Source of the DNA: Croceibacterium soli
Lineage (GTDB): Bacteria; Pseudomonadota; Alphaproteobacteria; Sphingomonadales; Sphingomonadaceae
Assembly (NCBI RefSeq): GCF_009828065.1
Contig: NZ_WTYK01000004.1
Location: 186,001 to 250,000 of the forward strand
Reading direction: 5' to 3'
Length of the DNA: 64,000 nucleotides
Position 1 is the stretch's first letter, and every line of letters begins with the position of its first letter. Both the position numbers and the translations under genes were made by a program. This document shows, one piece after another, positions 17,332-26,216 of this stretch. The notes beneath the pieces were generated by a model, which worked only from the letters and a program-made list of their open reading frames with translations, had not been told where the DNA came from and searched no databases.

Positions 17332-18003
17332 CTAGGCGCTTTCATCCGGCTTTTCCAGCGCCGCCGTGTGCGGAGTGTCGGCGGCTTCGTCGTCGTCGTC
17401 GGTACGTCGGTCGGACTCTTCGGCACTTTCCTCGCCATCCTCGCGCCGGTTGCCGACCATTTCGTCGTAAGCCTCGTCGACCGGATCGAGCAGGCCGGCG
17501 GCTTTCAGTTCGTCGATCCCGGGGAGATCGCGGCGGCTCTGCAGGCCGAAGTGGCTGAGGAACTCTGGGGTCGTGGCATAGATCACCGGGCGCCCCGGCA
17601 CTTCGCGCCGCCCGGCGACGCGGACCCAGCCTGCCTCCATCAGCACGTCCAGAGTGCCGCCGCTGGTCTGCACGCCGCGGATCGCCTCGATCTCCGCGCG
17701 GCTGACCGGCTCGTGATAGGCCACGATCGCGAGGACTTCGGTTGCCGCGCGGCTCAGCCTGCGCACCTGCTCCTTCTCCCGCCGCAGCAAGTGGGCGAGG
17801 TCGGGCGCGGTCTGGAACTGCCAGCGCCGCCCCCGCTCGACCAGGCGCACGCCGCGTTCGCGGTAGTGCTCCTCCAGTTCGCGCAAAGCGTCGCGCACGT
17901 CGGCGCCGCCGAGGTGGGCGGAGAGGGCGTCGGCGGTCATCGGCTCCTCGGCGGCGAACAGCGTCGCCTCGACGGCGCGAACGAGGTCGTCCGTTTCGCT
18001 CAC
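17332..18003 (-). CDS. scpB: Segregation and condensation protein B
   Basis: Winged-helix kleisin-interacting subunit of the SMC–ScpAB complex that helps condense and segregate the chromosome. The 223-residue protein shows the ScpB pattern: VRAVEATLFAAEEP, then LSRAATEVLAIVAYHEPVSR, RGVQTSGGTLDVLME and YATTPEFLSHFGL. The last 40 residues or so are highly acidic (EESAEESDRRTDDDDE). The start is a GTG that overlaps the scpA stop by four bases (GTGA), showing coupling with scpA. Confidence 0.93.
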   Translation of the reverse strand: MSETDDLVRAVEATLFAAEEPMTADALSAHLGGADVRDALRELEEHYRERGVRLVERGRRWQFQTAPDLAHLLRREKEQVRRLSRAATEVLAIVAYHEPVSRAEIEAIRGVQTSGGTLDVLMEAGWVRVAGRREVPGRPVIYATTPEFLSHFGLQSRRDLPGIDELKAAGLLDPVDEAYDEMVGNRREDGEESAEESDRRTDDDDEAADTPHTAALEKPDESA

Positions 18004-18809
18004 GCCGCCTTCACCCGCCGCAAGTGCAGCGGCCCGAAGACGTCTTCCTGGCGCAGCTCCGCCTTGCCGAGCCGGGCGAGCTCGAGGGCGGCGACGAAGC
18101 TGGAGGCGAGCGCGGAGCGGCGCAGTTGCGGGGTGGAGCCGACCGGCAGGAAGTCGCGCAGTTCCATCCAGTCGAGCCGCACGCCCAGCATCGTCGAGAC
18201 CCGCTCCAGCGCGCTGTCGAGCGTCATGACCATGCGGTCGCGCACCATGTGCACCACCGGCTCGGTGCGCGCCTTGACCTGTCCATAGGCGCTGACGAGC
18301 GCATACCAGTCGCACTGCCAGGCGTTCACCTTGTCGACCCGCAAGCCCTCCGGCGCCCCGCGCAGGAACACGTCGCGGCCGATCCGCTCGCGAGTCATCA
18401 GCCGGGCCGCCGCCTCGCGCATCGCGCCGAGGCGCTGCAGCCGCAGTTGCAGGCGCAGCGCCAGCTCCTCGGGGCTGGGGTTCTCCTGCTCCTCCTTCGG
18501 CAGCAGCAGCGCCGACTTGAGGTAGGCGAGCCAGGCCGCCATCACGAGGTAGTCCGCCGCGATCTCCAGCTTCAGGGCCTCGGCCTGCTCGATATAGGCG
18601 ATGTACTGGTCGACCAGCGCGAGGATCGAGATCGACTTGAGATCGACCTTCTGCCGCCGGGCGAGATCGAGCAGCAGGTCGAGCGGCCCTTCCCAGCCCT
18701 CCAACTCCAGATAGAGCGCCTCGTCATCCTTGGGAGCGGCGGCGAGGCCGTCCCAATCGGCCTCGAAATCGGGCTCTACCGGCTCGAACAGAAGGCCTTC
18801 TTCCATCAT
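18000..18809 (-). CDS. scpA: Segregation and condensation protein A (kleisin)
   Basis: Kleisin that bridges the SMC heads. The 269-residue protein has the conserved segments EGWEGPLDLLLDLARRQKVD and DYLVMAAWLAYLKSALLLP near the N-terminus. The C-terminal winged-helix region (SSFVAALELARLGKAELRQED) binds SMC. I start at the first ATG of an ATGATG pair (18809). It lies 10 bp after nagZ and overlaps scpB. Confidence 0.93.
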   Translation of the reverse strand: MMEEGLLFEPVEPDFEADWDGLAAAPKDDEALYLELEGWEGPLDLLLDLARRQKVDLKSISILALVDQYIAYIEQAEALKLEIAADYLVMAAWLAYLKSALLLPKEEQENPSPEELALRLQLRLQRLGAMREAAARLMTRERIGRDVFLRGAPEGLRVDKVNAWQCDWYALVSAYGQVKARTEPVVHMVRDRMVMTLDSALERVSTMLGVRLDWMELRDFLPVGSTPQLRRSALASSFVAALELARLGKAELRQEDVFGPLHLRRVKAA

Positions 18810-18819
18810 GCCGGCTTCA

Positions 18820-19839
18820 TCAGGCCAGGCCCTCGGCCAGCTTGAGCAGCGAATCCCGCTTGACCAGCAGCTCGGCCGGGTTGCCGGCGGGCCCGCTGCC
18901 GCCGGCGATCGATAAGGCGCGCTCCAGCCGCTGGCAGGCTTCCTCCGGCATCGCCGGGAGAACCTCGGCAAGACCCGCCATGTCGTCCAGCTTGGCCCAG
19001 CAATTGAGCACGACGTCGCACCCGGCGGCGAGCGCCCGCACCCCGCGCTCGGGCACGGTGCCGCTGAGCGCTTCCATGTCGATGTCGTCGGTCAGCAGCA
19101 GGCCGGTGAAGCCGATCCGCTTGCGGACAATCTCGCGGATCACGAATTCCGACAGGGTCGCCGGGTTCTGAGCATCCCAGGCGGTGTAGCGCACATGAGC
19201 GGTCATCCCGATCGGGGCGTCGGCCAGGGTGCGGAACGGCTCGATGTCGGTCTCGAGCTCCGCCTCGCTCGCTTCGACCGTGGGCAGTTCCTTGTGGCTA
19301 TCGGCCCCGGCGCGGCCATGGCCGGGCATGTGCTTGACGCAGCCGGTCACGCCGGCACGGGCAAGTCCGTCGAGGATCGCACGTCCGAGCGCGGCAACCT
19401 GCATCGGCTCGGCGCCGAGGGCACGGTCGCCGATCACGTCGTGCGCCCCGGGCTGGCGCACATCCAGCAGCGGCAGGTAGTCGACCGTTACGCCCACTTC
19501 GGCGAGATCGAGCCCAAGGGCCTCGGCATTGGCGCGCGCCGCCTCAATCGCGCTCGCGGGAGCGACGTCCCACAGCCTGGCGAACGCCTCGCCCGGCGGG
19601 AAGCTCGCCCATTCGGGCGGCTTCATGCGGGCGACCCTGCCCCCTTCCTGGTCGATCGAGATCAACAGCCGCTCGCGCCCGTGGATTTCGCGCAGGGAGT
19701 CGGTCAGCTTGCGCAGTTGCTCGCGGTTCTCGACGTTGCGGCCGAACAAGATGTAACCCGCCGGATCGCTCTCGCGGAAGTACGCCCGCTCGTCGGCGGT
19801 CAGCTCAAGTCCGGAAAGGCCGAAGATCGCGGGTGTCAT
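18820..19839 (-). CDS. nagZ: Beta-N-acetylhexosaminidase NagZ
   Basis: Cytoplasmic GH3 enzyme that removes GlcNAc from anhydromuropeptides during peptidoglycan recycling. The 339-residue protein has ISIDQEGGRVARM, the GH3 signature KHMPGHGRAGADSHKELP with the catalytic-loop Asp and His, and LLLTDDIDMEAL carrying the likely nucleophile Asp. The ATG at 19839 opens MTPAIFGLSG, the usual NagZ start. Placement between a SPOR-domain protein and scpA is common in alphaproteobacteria. Confidence 0.94.
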   Translation of the reverse strand: MTPAIFGLSGLELTADERAYFRESDPAGYILFGRNVENREQLRKLTDSLREIHGRERLLISIDQEGGRVARMKPPEWASFPPGEAFARLWDVAPASAIEAARANAEALGLDLAEVGVTVDYLPLLDVRQPGAHDVIGDRALGAEPMQVAALGRAILDGLARAGVTGCVKHMPGHGRAGADSHKELPTVEASEAELETDIEPFRTLADAPIGMTAHVRYTAWDAQNPATLSEFVIREIVRKRIGFTGLLLTDDIDMEALSGTVPERGVRALAAGCDVVLNCWAKLDDMAGLAEVLPAMPEEACQRLERALSIAGGSGPAGNPAELLVKRDSLLKLAEGLA

Positions 19840-19918
19840 CGGACGGAAATTCGCAGGAAAGGCCGGAGGGAGCAAGTTCGGCCGCCGATGCCGGTGTGGA
19901 CAGTAACCAGCACGCGCC

Positions 19919-20063
19919 AAATCCTCCCCTGGAATGGGAGGTGGCAGCGGCGTAGCCGCTGACGGAGGGGGGCGGCGGTCTGGCGCGGGCGTTCGTCCAG
20001 GCCAGGGGCCCCCTCCACCACCCGCTACGCGGGCGGTCCCCCTCCCCGTCCCGGGGAGGATTT
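19919..20063. repeat. Family A palindromic repeat, copy A4
   Basis: About 145 bp starting AATCCTCCCC and ending GGGGAGGATT, with inner arms GACGGAGGGGGG / CCCCCTCC around a G+C-rich core. It occupies most of the 341-bp gap between the SPOR-domain gene and nagZ. The gap holds no gene. Confidence 0.85.
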
Positions 20064-20079
20064 AGTGGGCGCCTGAGGT

Positions 20080-20166
20080 GGACACCCCTCCACCACCGCC
20101 TTCGGCGGCGGTCCTCCTGGTGGATTTAGGGGGCGCCTAAACGAATCCTCCCCCTCTGGGGGAGGT
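20080..20166. repeat. Broken family A repeat, copy A5
   Basis: Two pieces of family A follow A4: a right half at 20080-20126 (GACACCCCTCCACC...GGATTT) and a lone hairpin arm at 20144-20166 (AATCCTCCCCCTCTGGGGG). It looks like a decayed or partly deleted copy. Confidence 0.65.
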
Positions 20167-20180
20167 GGAAGATTTTGGGG

Positions 20181-20876
20181 TTAGTTCTTGACCTGGCAAT
20201 CGCCGCCGGAGGCCTGGAGGCTGTCGCAGAGCGCCCGCGCGGCGGCGAGATCGCCGGGGACGGCCTGGAGGCGGAAGATCGGGCTGCCGTCCACCGTGGC
20301 TTCGACAATGCGGTGCTTGACGCCGTCGAGAGCGGAGAAGCGGCTCGCCAGCGTCGTCCAGCCGGCCTCGGCCCGCTCACGCGAGGAGTAGGCGCCGACC
20401 TGAACGCCCACGCCGGTGGGGACCGGCTTCTCGCCGGCAGTGTCCTTGGCCGCCTGTTCGCGGTCGATGCTCGGGCGCGGCGCTTCCTTGACGGCCACGC
20501 GGCCTTCGGGGCTCTGCCCTTCGGCCACTTCGAAGCTGGTCGCCCCGGTGCCGAGCGCCTGGGTGCCGCCGGCATCCTCCGGCTTCGTCTTGTAGGGCTG
20601 CTCCGGCGCTTCGATCGTGCTGCCGTCGGCCACGATCCGGGATTCCGAGCCGCCGCGGAAGTAGAACCACAGCCCGCCGATGAGCAGGCCGAGAACCAGA
20701 AGGCCGACCAGCCCGAACGCGATGACCCGGCCGGTATCAACCTGGTTTTCGTCCAGATCGCCGTCGCCCTCGAGCCAGGGCAGCCGCTCGTCCTCGCCGG
20801 CGAAGGCAAGCTCCTCCGGCTCCATCGCGCCATCGTCGAGCGGATCGCCCCCGCGCCCCTTGCCCGCTGCCTGCAT
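20181..20876 (-). CDS. SPOR-domain cell-envelope protein
   Basis: A 231-residue bitopic inner-membrane protein. Residues of about 1-45 are acidic and cytoplasmic. A single membrane helix (VIAFGLVGLLVLGLLIGGLW) follows, then a Pro/Gln/Lys-rich periplasmic linker and a C-terminal SPOR domain (VGVQVGAYSSRERAEAGW ... FRLQAVPGDLAAARALCDSL). SPOR domains bind glycan strands lacking stem peptides at the division site. Its ATG lies one base after the argS stop; an ATG ten codons upstream would overlap argS and is less likely. It precedes nagZ. Confidence 0.88.
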   Translation of the reverse strand: MQAAGKGRGGDPLDDGAMEPEELAFAGEDERLPWLEGDGDLDENQVDTGRVIAFGLVGLLVLGLLIGGLWFYFRGGSESRIVADGSTIEAPEQPYKTKPEDAGGTQALGTGATSFEVAEGQSPEGRVAVKEAPRPSIDREQAAKDTAGEKPVPTGVGVQVGAYSSRERAEAGWTTLASRFSALDGVKHRIVEATVDGSPIFRLQAVPGDLAAARALCDSLQASGGDCQVKN

Positions 20877-20877
20877 T

Positions 20878-22623
20878 CTAGAGCTCCTCGACCGCCTCCA
20901 CTCCAAGGAGGGCCAGACCGTTGCGGATAACCTGCCCGATTTGCTGGCCGAGGAAAAGCCTCGCCCCGGTCAGCTCCGGATCGTGTGCCAGGATGATGCG
21001 CTTGCCGGAATCGTCGTTACCCATGTTCCAATAGGCGTGGAACGCGGCCGCGAGGTCGTAGAGGAAGAAGGCGATCCGATGCGGCTCGCGCGCCTGGGCC
21101 GCGGCTTCGACCGTGCGGGGAAACTGCGCGGCCAGCTTGACGAGCGCCAGCTCGTCCGGGCCGAGCCGCTCGACGTTCGCGGGCGACGGCGCCAGACCTT
21201 CGGCTTCGGCCTTGCGCAGCGTGGAGCGGATCCGCGCATGGGCGTACTGCACGTAGAACACCGGGTTATCCTTCGAGGCTTCCACCACTTTGGCGAAGTC
21301 GAAGTCCATCTGCGCTTCGGGCTTGCGGGTGAGCATCGTGAAGCGGACGACATCCTTGCCGACTTCCTCCACCATGTCGGCGATGGTCACGAAGTTGCCC
21401 GAGCGCTTGGACATCTTCACCGGCTCGCCGCCGCGCAGCAGCTGGACCATCTGCACCAGCTTGACGTCGAACGGGATCGGCTTGCCCTGCCCTTGCGACA
21501 GCGCGGCAACCGCCGCCTTGATGCGCTTGACCGTGCCGGCGTGATCGGCGCCCCAGATGTCGATCAGCTCGTCGGCGGCTCCCGCCTTCTGCATGTGATA
21601 GGCGAGATCGGCGCCGAAGTACGTCCAGCTCCCGTCGCTCTTGCGGATCGGGCGGTCCTGGTCGTCGCCGAAGCGGGTCGAGCGGAACAGCGGCAGCTCT
21701 ACCGGCTCCCAGTCTTCCAGCGTCTTGCCCTTGGGCGCTTCGAGCACGCCGTCATAGACGAGGTCGTGCTGGCGCAGCCAGGCTTCGGCCTGGTCGGGCT
21801 TCCCGGCGGCCTGGAGCTCGGCTTCCGAGGAGAACACGTCGTGATGGATGCCGAGCAGGGCGAGGTCAGCCCGGATCAGCGCCATCATCTCGGCCACGGC
21901 ACGCTTGCGAAACAGACCGCGCCATTCGCTGGCCGGGGCTTCGAGGTACTTGTCGCCGTATTCGCCAGCCAGCGCCTGGCCGATCGGCTTGAGGTATTCG
22001 CCGGGGTAGAGGCCCGGGGGGATCTCGCCGATCGCCACGCCGAGCGCTTCGGAATAGCGCAAGTACACGGACTCCGCGAGCACATCGACCTGCGCGCCGG
22101 CGTCGTTGACGTAGTATTCGCGGACGACATCGTGCCCGGCGAACTCGAGCAGCGCCGCCAGTGCATCGCCGACGACCGCGCCGCGGCAATGGCCCATGTG
22201 CATCGGGCCGGTCGGGTTGGCCGAGACATATTCGATATTCACGGTCCGTCCAGTGCCAAGCGTCGAGCGACCGTAATCGGCGCCGAGCGCGGCGATGGCC
22301 CGGAGCTCCTCGCGCCAGCTTTCGTCCGCCAGACGCAAGTTGATGAAGCCGGGGCCGGCGATGTCGGCGCTCTCGATGGCCGGATCGGCGCTGAGCTTCT
22401 CGACGATCTTCTCGGCCAGGGCGCGCGGGTTGGTGGCCGCCTGCTTGGCCAGGACCATCGCGGCGTTGGTGGCGAGATCGCCGTGCGAAGGATCGCGCGG
22501 CGGCTCGACACTGACGGCGGCGTGGGAAATTCCGGCCGGAAGCTGGGCTTCCTTCTCCAGCGCAGCGAGAGCGGCGGCGATCTTCGCCGCAAAGGCGGCG
22601 TACAGCGTGTGCATATCGGACAT
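20878..22623 (-). CDS. argS: Arginyl-tRNA synthetase
   Basis: Class I aminoacyl-tRNA synthetase, 581 residues. The N-terminal Add-1 domain (residues about 1-100) recognises the tRNA D-loop. The HIGH motif is HMGH within NPTGPMHMGHCRGA, and KMSKRSGNFV is a clear KMSKS motif. The C-terminal DALR anticodon-binding domain ends the protein. It heads the series argS–SPOR–nagZ–scpA–scpB–tatABC. An ATG three codons downstream is an alternative start. Confidence 0.96.
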   Translation of the reverse strand: MSDMHTLYAAFAAKIAAALAALEKEAQLPAGISHAAVSVEPPRDPSHGDLATNAAMVLAKQAATNPRALAEKIVEKLSADPAIESADIAGPGFINLRLADESWREELRAIAALGADYGRSTLGTGRTVNIEYVSANPTGPMHMGHCRGAVVGDALAALLEFAGHDVVREYYVNDAGAQVDVLAESVYLRYSEALGVAIGEIPPGLYPGEYLKPIGQALAGEYGDKYLEAPASEWRGLFRKRAVAEMMALIRADLALLGIHHDVFSSEAELQAAGKPDQAEAWLRQHDLVYDGVLEAPKGKTLEDWEPVELPLFRSTRFGDDQDRPIRKSDGSWTYFGADLAYHMQKAGAADELIDIWGADHAGTVKRIKAAVAALSQGQGKPIPFDVKLVQMVQLLRGGEPVKMSKRSGNFVTIADMVEEVGKDVVRFTMLTRKPEAQMDFDFAKVVEASKDNPVFYVQYAHARIRSTLRKAEAEGLAPSPANVERLGPDELALVKLAAQFPRTVEAAAQAREPHRIAFFLYDLAAAFHAYWNMGNDDSGKRIILAHDPELTGARLFLGQQIGQVIRNGLALLGVEAVEEL

Positions 22624-22675
22624 GGCGCGGGCCGTTAGCCTGTTTGACGCGCCGCGGAAAGGAGCAGCGCGCGGA

Positions 22676-23323
22676 TCAGCGCGTGGCGTTGTAGGCCAGC
22701 TGGTCCTGCGTCAGCTGAAAACCGACCAGCAGCTCGAAGCTGGCGCGGCCGATCGCGGCGCGCACCTCCGGCTCGCTGAGCGGATCGACCGCCGCATCGG
22801 CATCGCCGGCTTCGCGCTTGCGGGTGATGCGCTGACGGATCTCCGCCGGCAGGGTCGCTTCGGCGCGGTCGATATGGGCGCCGGCGGCGCCCTTGGCCGA
22901 AGCACGGGCCTGCCCGTCGGCGAACTGGAGCGTGACGGTGCCCAGCCGCTTCGCGACGACCGCGTTGGTGCCGCGCACGACGGTGGAGAAGTAAGGCAGC
23001 TGGACCGTCCGCGCGCCGCGCGTGTCGCGGCGCTGGGCGAGCACGTCGAAGGTGGCGGCGGCATAGACCTTCGCGCCGGTATCGTCGCAAGTCGTGCGAA
23101 CATTGGTGATCGCGGCGGTCACGTCGATCGCATCGGCGGTGCGGGCGCCCTCGGGCGAGAACAGCGTAACGTCTCCGGTGTAGTCGGGAACGCCGACGGC
23201 GGGGCACACGGTCCTCAGCGCAGTGATGCCGACGCCTTCCTGCACCACGAGATCGCCTTCCGTTTGGCAACCGGCCAGCGCGGCGGCGGCAATTGCGACA
23301 ATGGCGGCAGTGCGAAACTTCAT
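22676..23323 (-). CDS. Lipoprotein of unknown function
   Basis: I do not recognise a characterised family. The ATG at 23323 follows a GAGGAAG site and opens a lipoprotein signal peptide (MKFRTAAIVAIAAAALAGC). The mature 198 residues or so contain TVCPAVGVPDYTGDVTLF, an AAITNVRTTCDDTGAKVYAAATFDV strand region and a C-terminal DQLAYNATR. The alternation of polar and hydrophobic residues suggests a beta-rich fold. The gene lies 53 bp upstream of argS on the same strand and diverges from ispH. Confidence 0.78.
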   Translation of the reverse strand: MKFRTAAIVAIAAAALAGCQTEGDLVVQEGVGITALRTVCPAVGVPDYTGDVTLFSPEGARTADAIDVTAAITNVRTTCDDTGAKVYAAATFDVLAQRRDTRGARTVQLPYFSTVVRGTNAVVAKRLGTVTLQFADGQARASAKGAAGAHIDRAEATLPAEIRQRITRKREAGDADAAVDPLSEPEVRAAIGRASFELLVGFQLTQDQLAYNATR

Positions 23324-23397
23324 GCGACTTCCTCGTCCAGACTGACGCGACGCCCTAGCCCTTTCGCCGCAGCGGCACAATCGCTAGAGGTGCCCCC

Positions 23398-24384
23398 ATG
23401 AACGCCCCCTTTCAGGAATCGCCCCAGGGATCACTGGGCCAGGCCGGGAAGCTGCCGCTGCAGGTGCTGATCGCCGCGCCGCGGGGATTCTGCGCCGGAG
23501 TGGACCGCGCGATCGAGATCGTCGAACGGGCGATCGAGCGCTATGGCGCGCCGGTCTACGTGCGGCACGAGATCGTCCATAACCGCTACGTGGTGGACGG
23601 GCTGAAGGCCAAAGGCGCGGTGTTCGTGGACGAGCTCGACCAGGTGCCGGACGGCGTGCCGGTGGTGTTCAGCGCCCACGGCGTTCCCAAGGCGGTGCCA
23701 GCCGAGGCGGAGGATCGCGGGCTCGACTATCTAGACGCGACTTGCCCGCTGGTCAGCAAAGTCCACCGCCAGGCCGAACGGCAGATTGCGGCCGGGCGGC
23801 ACATCGTCTTCATCGGCCACCGGGGCCATCCGGAAGTCGTCGGCACGATCGGGCAGGTTCCCGAAGGCGGCATGACGCTCGTCGAGACGGTCGAAGATGT
23901 CGAGGCGCTGGAGTTCGCCCCCGACGCGCAGCTGGCCTTCCTCACCCAGACGACCCTTTCGGTCGACGACACGGCCAAAGTCGTGGCGGCGCTGCGGGCG
24001 CGCTTCCCGGGTATCGTCGGGCCGAAGGCGGAGGACATCTGCTACGCGACCTCCAACCGCCAGGCGGCTGTCAAGCAGATCGCCCCGGCGAGCGACCTCG
24101 TGCTGGTGATAGGCGCGCCCAATTCATCGAACTCGGTGCGGCTCGTCGAAGTGGCCGAACGCTGCGGCACCGAGGCCAAGCTGATCCAGCGGGCGGCGGA
24201 CATCGATCCCGCCTGGCTGGAGGGTGTCGGCACGGTCGGCCTCACCGCCGGCGCCTCCGCGCCGGAGGAGCTGGTGCGCGAAGTGATCGCCAAGCTGGGC
24301 GAGTGGCGCGCAGTGGAAGAGCGCACGCTGGTCACGGCCGAGGAGAAGATGACCTTCAAGCTGCCGCGCCAGCTCGTCGACTAG
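23398..24384 (+). CDS. ispH: 4-hydroxy-3-methylbut-2-enyl diphosphate reductase
   Basis: [4Fe-4S] enzyme that makes IPP and DMAPP in the last step of the MEP isoprenoid pathway. The 328-residue protein has the three cluster cysteines: Cys32 ([14 protein letters not shown]), Cys116 ([10 protein letters not shown]) and Cys215 ([11 protein letters not shown]). The active-site motifs FSAHGVPK and TQTTLSVDD are also present. It starts a plus-strand group with thrB 8 bp downstream and rnhA after that. Confidence 0.97.
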   Translation: MNAPFQESPQGSLGQAGKLPLQVLIAAPRGFCAGVDRAIEIVERAIERYGAPVYVRHEIVHNRYVVDGLKAKGAVFVDELDQVPDGVPVVFSAHGVPKAVPAEAEDRGLDYLDATCPLVSKVHRQAERQIAAGRHIVFIGHRGHPEVVGTIGQVPEGGMTLVETVEDVEALEFAPDAQLAFLTQTTLSVDDTAKVVAALRARFPGIVGPKAEDICYATSNRQAAVKQIAPASDLVLVIGAPNSSNSVRLVEVAERCGTEAKLIQRAADIDPAWLEGVGTVGLTAGASAPEELVREVIAKLGEWRAVEERTLVTAEEKMTFKLPRQLVD

Positions 24385-24392
24385 ACCTACCC

Positions 24393-25361
24393 GTGGCAGT
24401 CTACACGCATCTTTCCGCCGAGGATCTGGCGGATCTGATCGCCGAGTATGGCGTGGGCGAGCTCGTCTCCGCCAAAGGCATCGCCGAGGGCGTCTCCAAT
24501 TCCAACTGGCTGGTCGAGACGACCCAGGATCGCTTCATCCTGACGATGTATGAGCACCGCGTCGATGCCGACGACCTGCCGTTCTTCCTGGGCCTGCTCG
24601 ACCACCTTTCCGCCAAGGGCTGCCCCGTCCCGCGCACGATCCACGATCGTGACGGAGCGGCTTATCGCATGGTGGACGGCAAGGCCGTGGCGCTGATCGA
24701 GTTCCTGCCCGGCGTTTCGATCGACACGCCGACGCCCGCGCAGGCCCGCGCCATCGGCGAAGCGCTGGCCGGGATCCACGCGGCCGCGGCGAATTTTCCG
24801 GGCGAACGCGCGAACACGATGGGCCTGGATACCTGGCGCGACCTGCTCGGGAGCTGCGGCGACGATGGGCTGGCGGAGATCGATCCCACCCTGCCAGCAC
24901 TGGTCGCGAGCGAACTGGAGTACCTCGGCGCCAACTGGCCGCAGGACCTGCCCCGCTCGGTCATCCATGCGGACCTGTTCCCCGACAACGCGCTGATGCT
25001 CGGCGACCGCGTCAGCGGGCTGATCGACTTCTACTTCGCCTGCACCGACCTGACTGCCTACGATCTCGCGGTGACTCACGCCGCGTGGTGCTTCGGCCCG
25101 GGCGGCCGTTTCCGCCCGGCGATCGCCGAGGCGCTGCTCGCCGGATACGAATCGCACCGGCCTCTGTCGGCGGATGAGCGCGCCGCCCTGCCCGTCCTCG
25201 CCCGCGGCGCGGCGATGCGCTTCATCGCCAGCCGCGCCTACGACTGGCTGAACACGCCGGCCGGCGCGCTGGTGACGCGCAAGGACCCGATGGACTTCGC
25301 CCGCCGGCTGGAATTCTACGTCGCCAAGGGGACGGAGGCCTTCCCTCGCGGCAATGGCTGA
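24393..25361 (+). CDS. thrB: Homoserine kinase (APH-fold type)
   Basis: Phosphorylates homoserine in threonine synthesis. The 322-residue protein belongs to the aminoglycoside phosphotransferase-like ThrB family: VSNSNWLVET near the N-terminus, the catalytic loop VIHADLFPDNALM and the metal-binding GLIDFYFACTD. Its start is GTG (24393), giving MAVYTHLSAEDL, the usual beginning of the family. It lies 8 bp after ispH and 3 bp before rnhA. Confidence 0.94.
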   Translation: MAVYTHLSAEDLADLIAEYGVGELVSAKGIAEGVSNSNWLVETTQDRFILTMYEHRVDADDLPFFLGLLDHLSAKGCPVPRTIHDRDGAAYRMVDGKAVALIEFLPGVSIDTPTPAQARAIGEALAGIHAAAANFPGERANTMGLDTWRDLLGSCGDDGLAEIDPTLPALVASELEYLGANWPQDLPRSVIHADLFPDNALMLGDRVSGLIDFYFACTDLTAYDLAVTHAAWCFGPGGRFRPAIAEALLAGYESHRPLSADERAALPVLARGAAMRFIASRAYDWLNTPAGALVTRKDPMDFARRLEFYVAKGTEAFPRGNG

Positions 25362-25364
25362 GGC

Positions 25365-25814
25365 ATGGCCCGGCCGATGAAGAGAGTAGAGATTTTCACC
25401 GACGGGGCCTGCAAGGGCAACCCGGGCCCCGGCGGCTGGGGCGCGCTGCTGCGCATGGGCCAGCACGAGAAGGAACTGAGCGGCGGGGAGCCGCACACGA
25501 CCAACAACCGCATGGAAATGACTGCCGTCGCCCGCGCCCTGCAGGCGCTGATCGAGCCGTGCGAAGTCGTCGTCCATTCCGACAGCCGCTACGTGATCGA
25601 CGGCATGACGAAGTGGATCCACGGCTGGCAGAAGAAGGGCTGGCTCAGCGCCAGCAAGAAGCCGGTCCGCAACGAAGACTTGTGGCACGAACTCATCGCC
25701 GCCGCCGCGCCCCACAAGATCACCTGGCAGTGGGTCAAAGGCCACGACGGGCACGTCGAGAACGAGCGCGTCGACAAGCTCGCCTGCGCCGCGGCCGAGG
25801 CGGCGCGGGGGTAG
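25365..25814 (+). CDS. rnhA: Ribonuclease HI
   Basis: Cleaves RNA in RNA–DNA hybrids. The 149-residue protein has the full catalytic set: Asp13 ([11 protein letters not shown]), Glu51 (NNRMEM), Asp73 (HSDSRYV), His127 (GHDGH) and Asp137 (ERVDKLA). The ATG at 25365 lies 3 bp after thrB; a second in-frame ATG four codons downstream is possible. It ends the ispH–thrB–rnhA group. Confidence 0.96.
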   Translation: MARPMKRVEIFTDGACKGNPGPGGWGALLRMGQHEKELSGGEPHTTNNRMEMTAVARALQALIEPCEVVVHSDSRYVIDGMTKWIHGWQKKGWLSASKKPVRNEDLWHELIAAAAPHKITWQWVKGHDGHVENERVDKLACAAAEAARG

Positions 25815-25842
25815 GCTGCCCTTCGGCAGACCAGTTCCTCCT

Positions 25843-25980
25843 CGTCACCCTGAACTTGTTTCAGGGCCCATCCCGCCGCTGCGCGCGGAGCCGGTGGAGG
25901 GCGACGCGGCGCCGCTGGCGCCCGTACCCACGACCTGTACGGGCGGCAAAATGGATGCTGAAACGAGTTCAGCATGACGG
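25843..25980. repeat. Family B palindromic repeat, copy B1
   Basis: 138 bp. The left arm is the hairpin CCCTGAACTTGTTTCAGGG and the right arm GATGCTGAAACGAGTTCAGC, with a core carrying CGACCTGTACGGGCGGCAAA. It lies in the 402-bp gap between the convergent rnhA and FAD oxidoreductase genes, which contains no gene. Confidence 0.85.
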
Positions 25981-26043
25981 GTCAGGGGTGTTGTGCAACG
26001 GGTGTGGGCGCACCGTTCCAACAGCTTGCACGTTGCTGCCACT

Positions 26044-26181
26044 CGTCACCCTGAACTTGTTTCAGGGTCCATCCCGCCGCTGCGCGCGGAGCGTGGTGGG
26101 GGCGATGCGGCGCCGCTGGTGCCCGCGCCCACGACCTGTACGGGCGGCAAAATGGATGCTGAAACGAGTTCAGCATGACGG
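26044..26181. repeat. Family B palindromic repeat, copy B2
   Basis: 138 bp, a direct near-duplicate of B1 after a 63-bp spacer. It has the same arms and the same core segment, with scattered differences. It ends 35 bp from the stop of the FAD oxidoreductase. Confidence 0.85.
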
Positions 26182-26216
26182 GTTTGGGCGGGTAGTTACG
26201 GGGGAGCGCTTGGTGC

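Noticed and set aside
20178-20906. Longer start for the SPOR-domain protein at 20906
   Set aside because: It would overlap argS by about 29 bases; the ATG at 20876 falls one base after the argS stop and gives a cleaner N-terminus.
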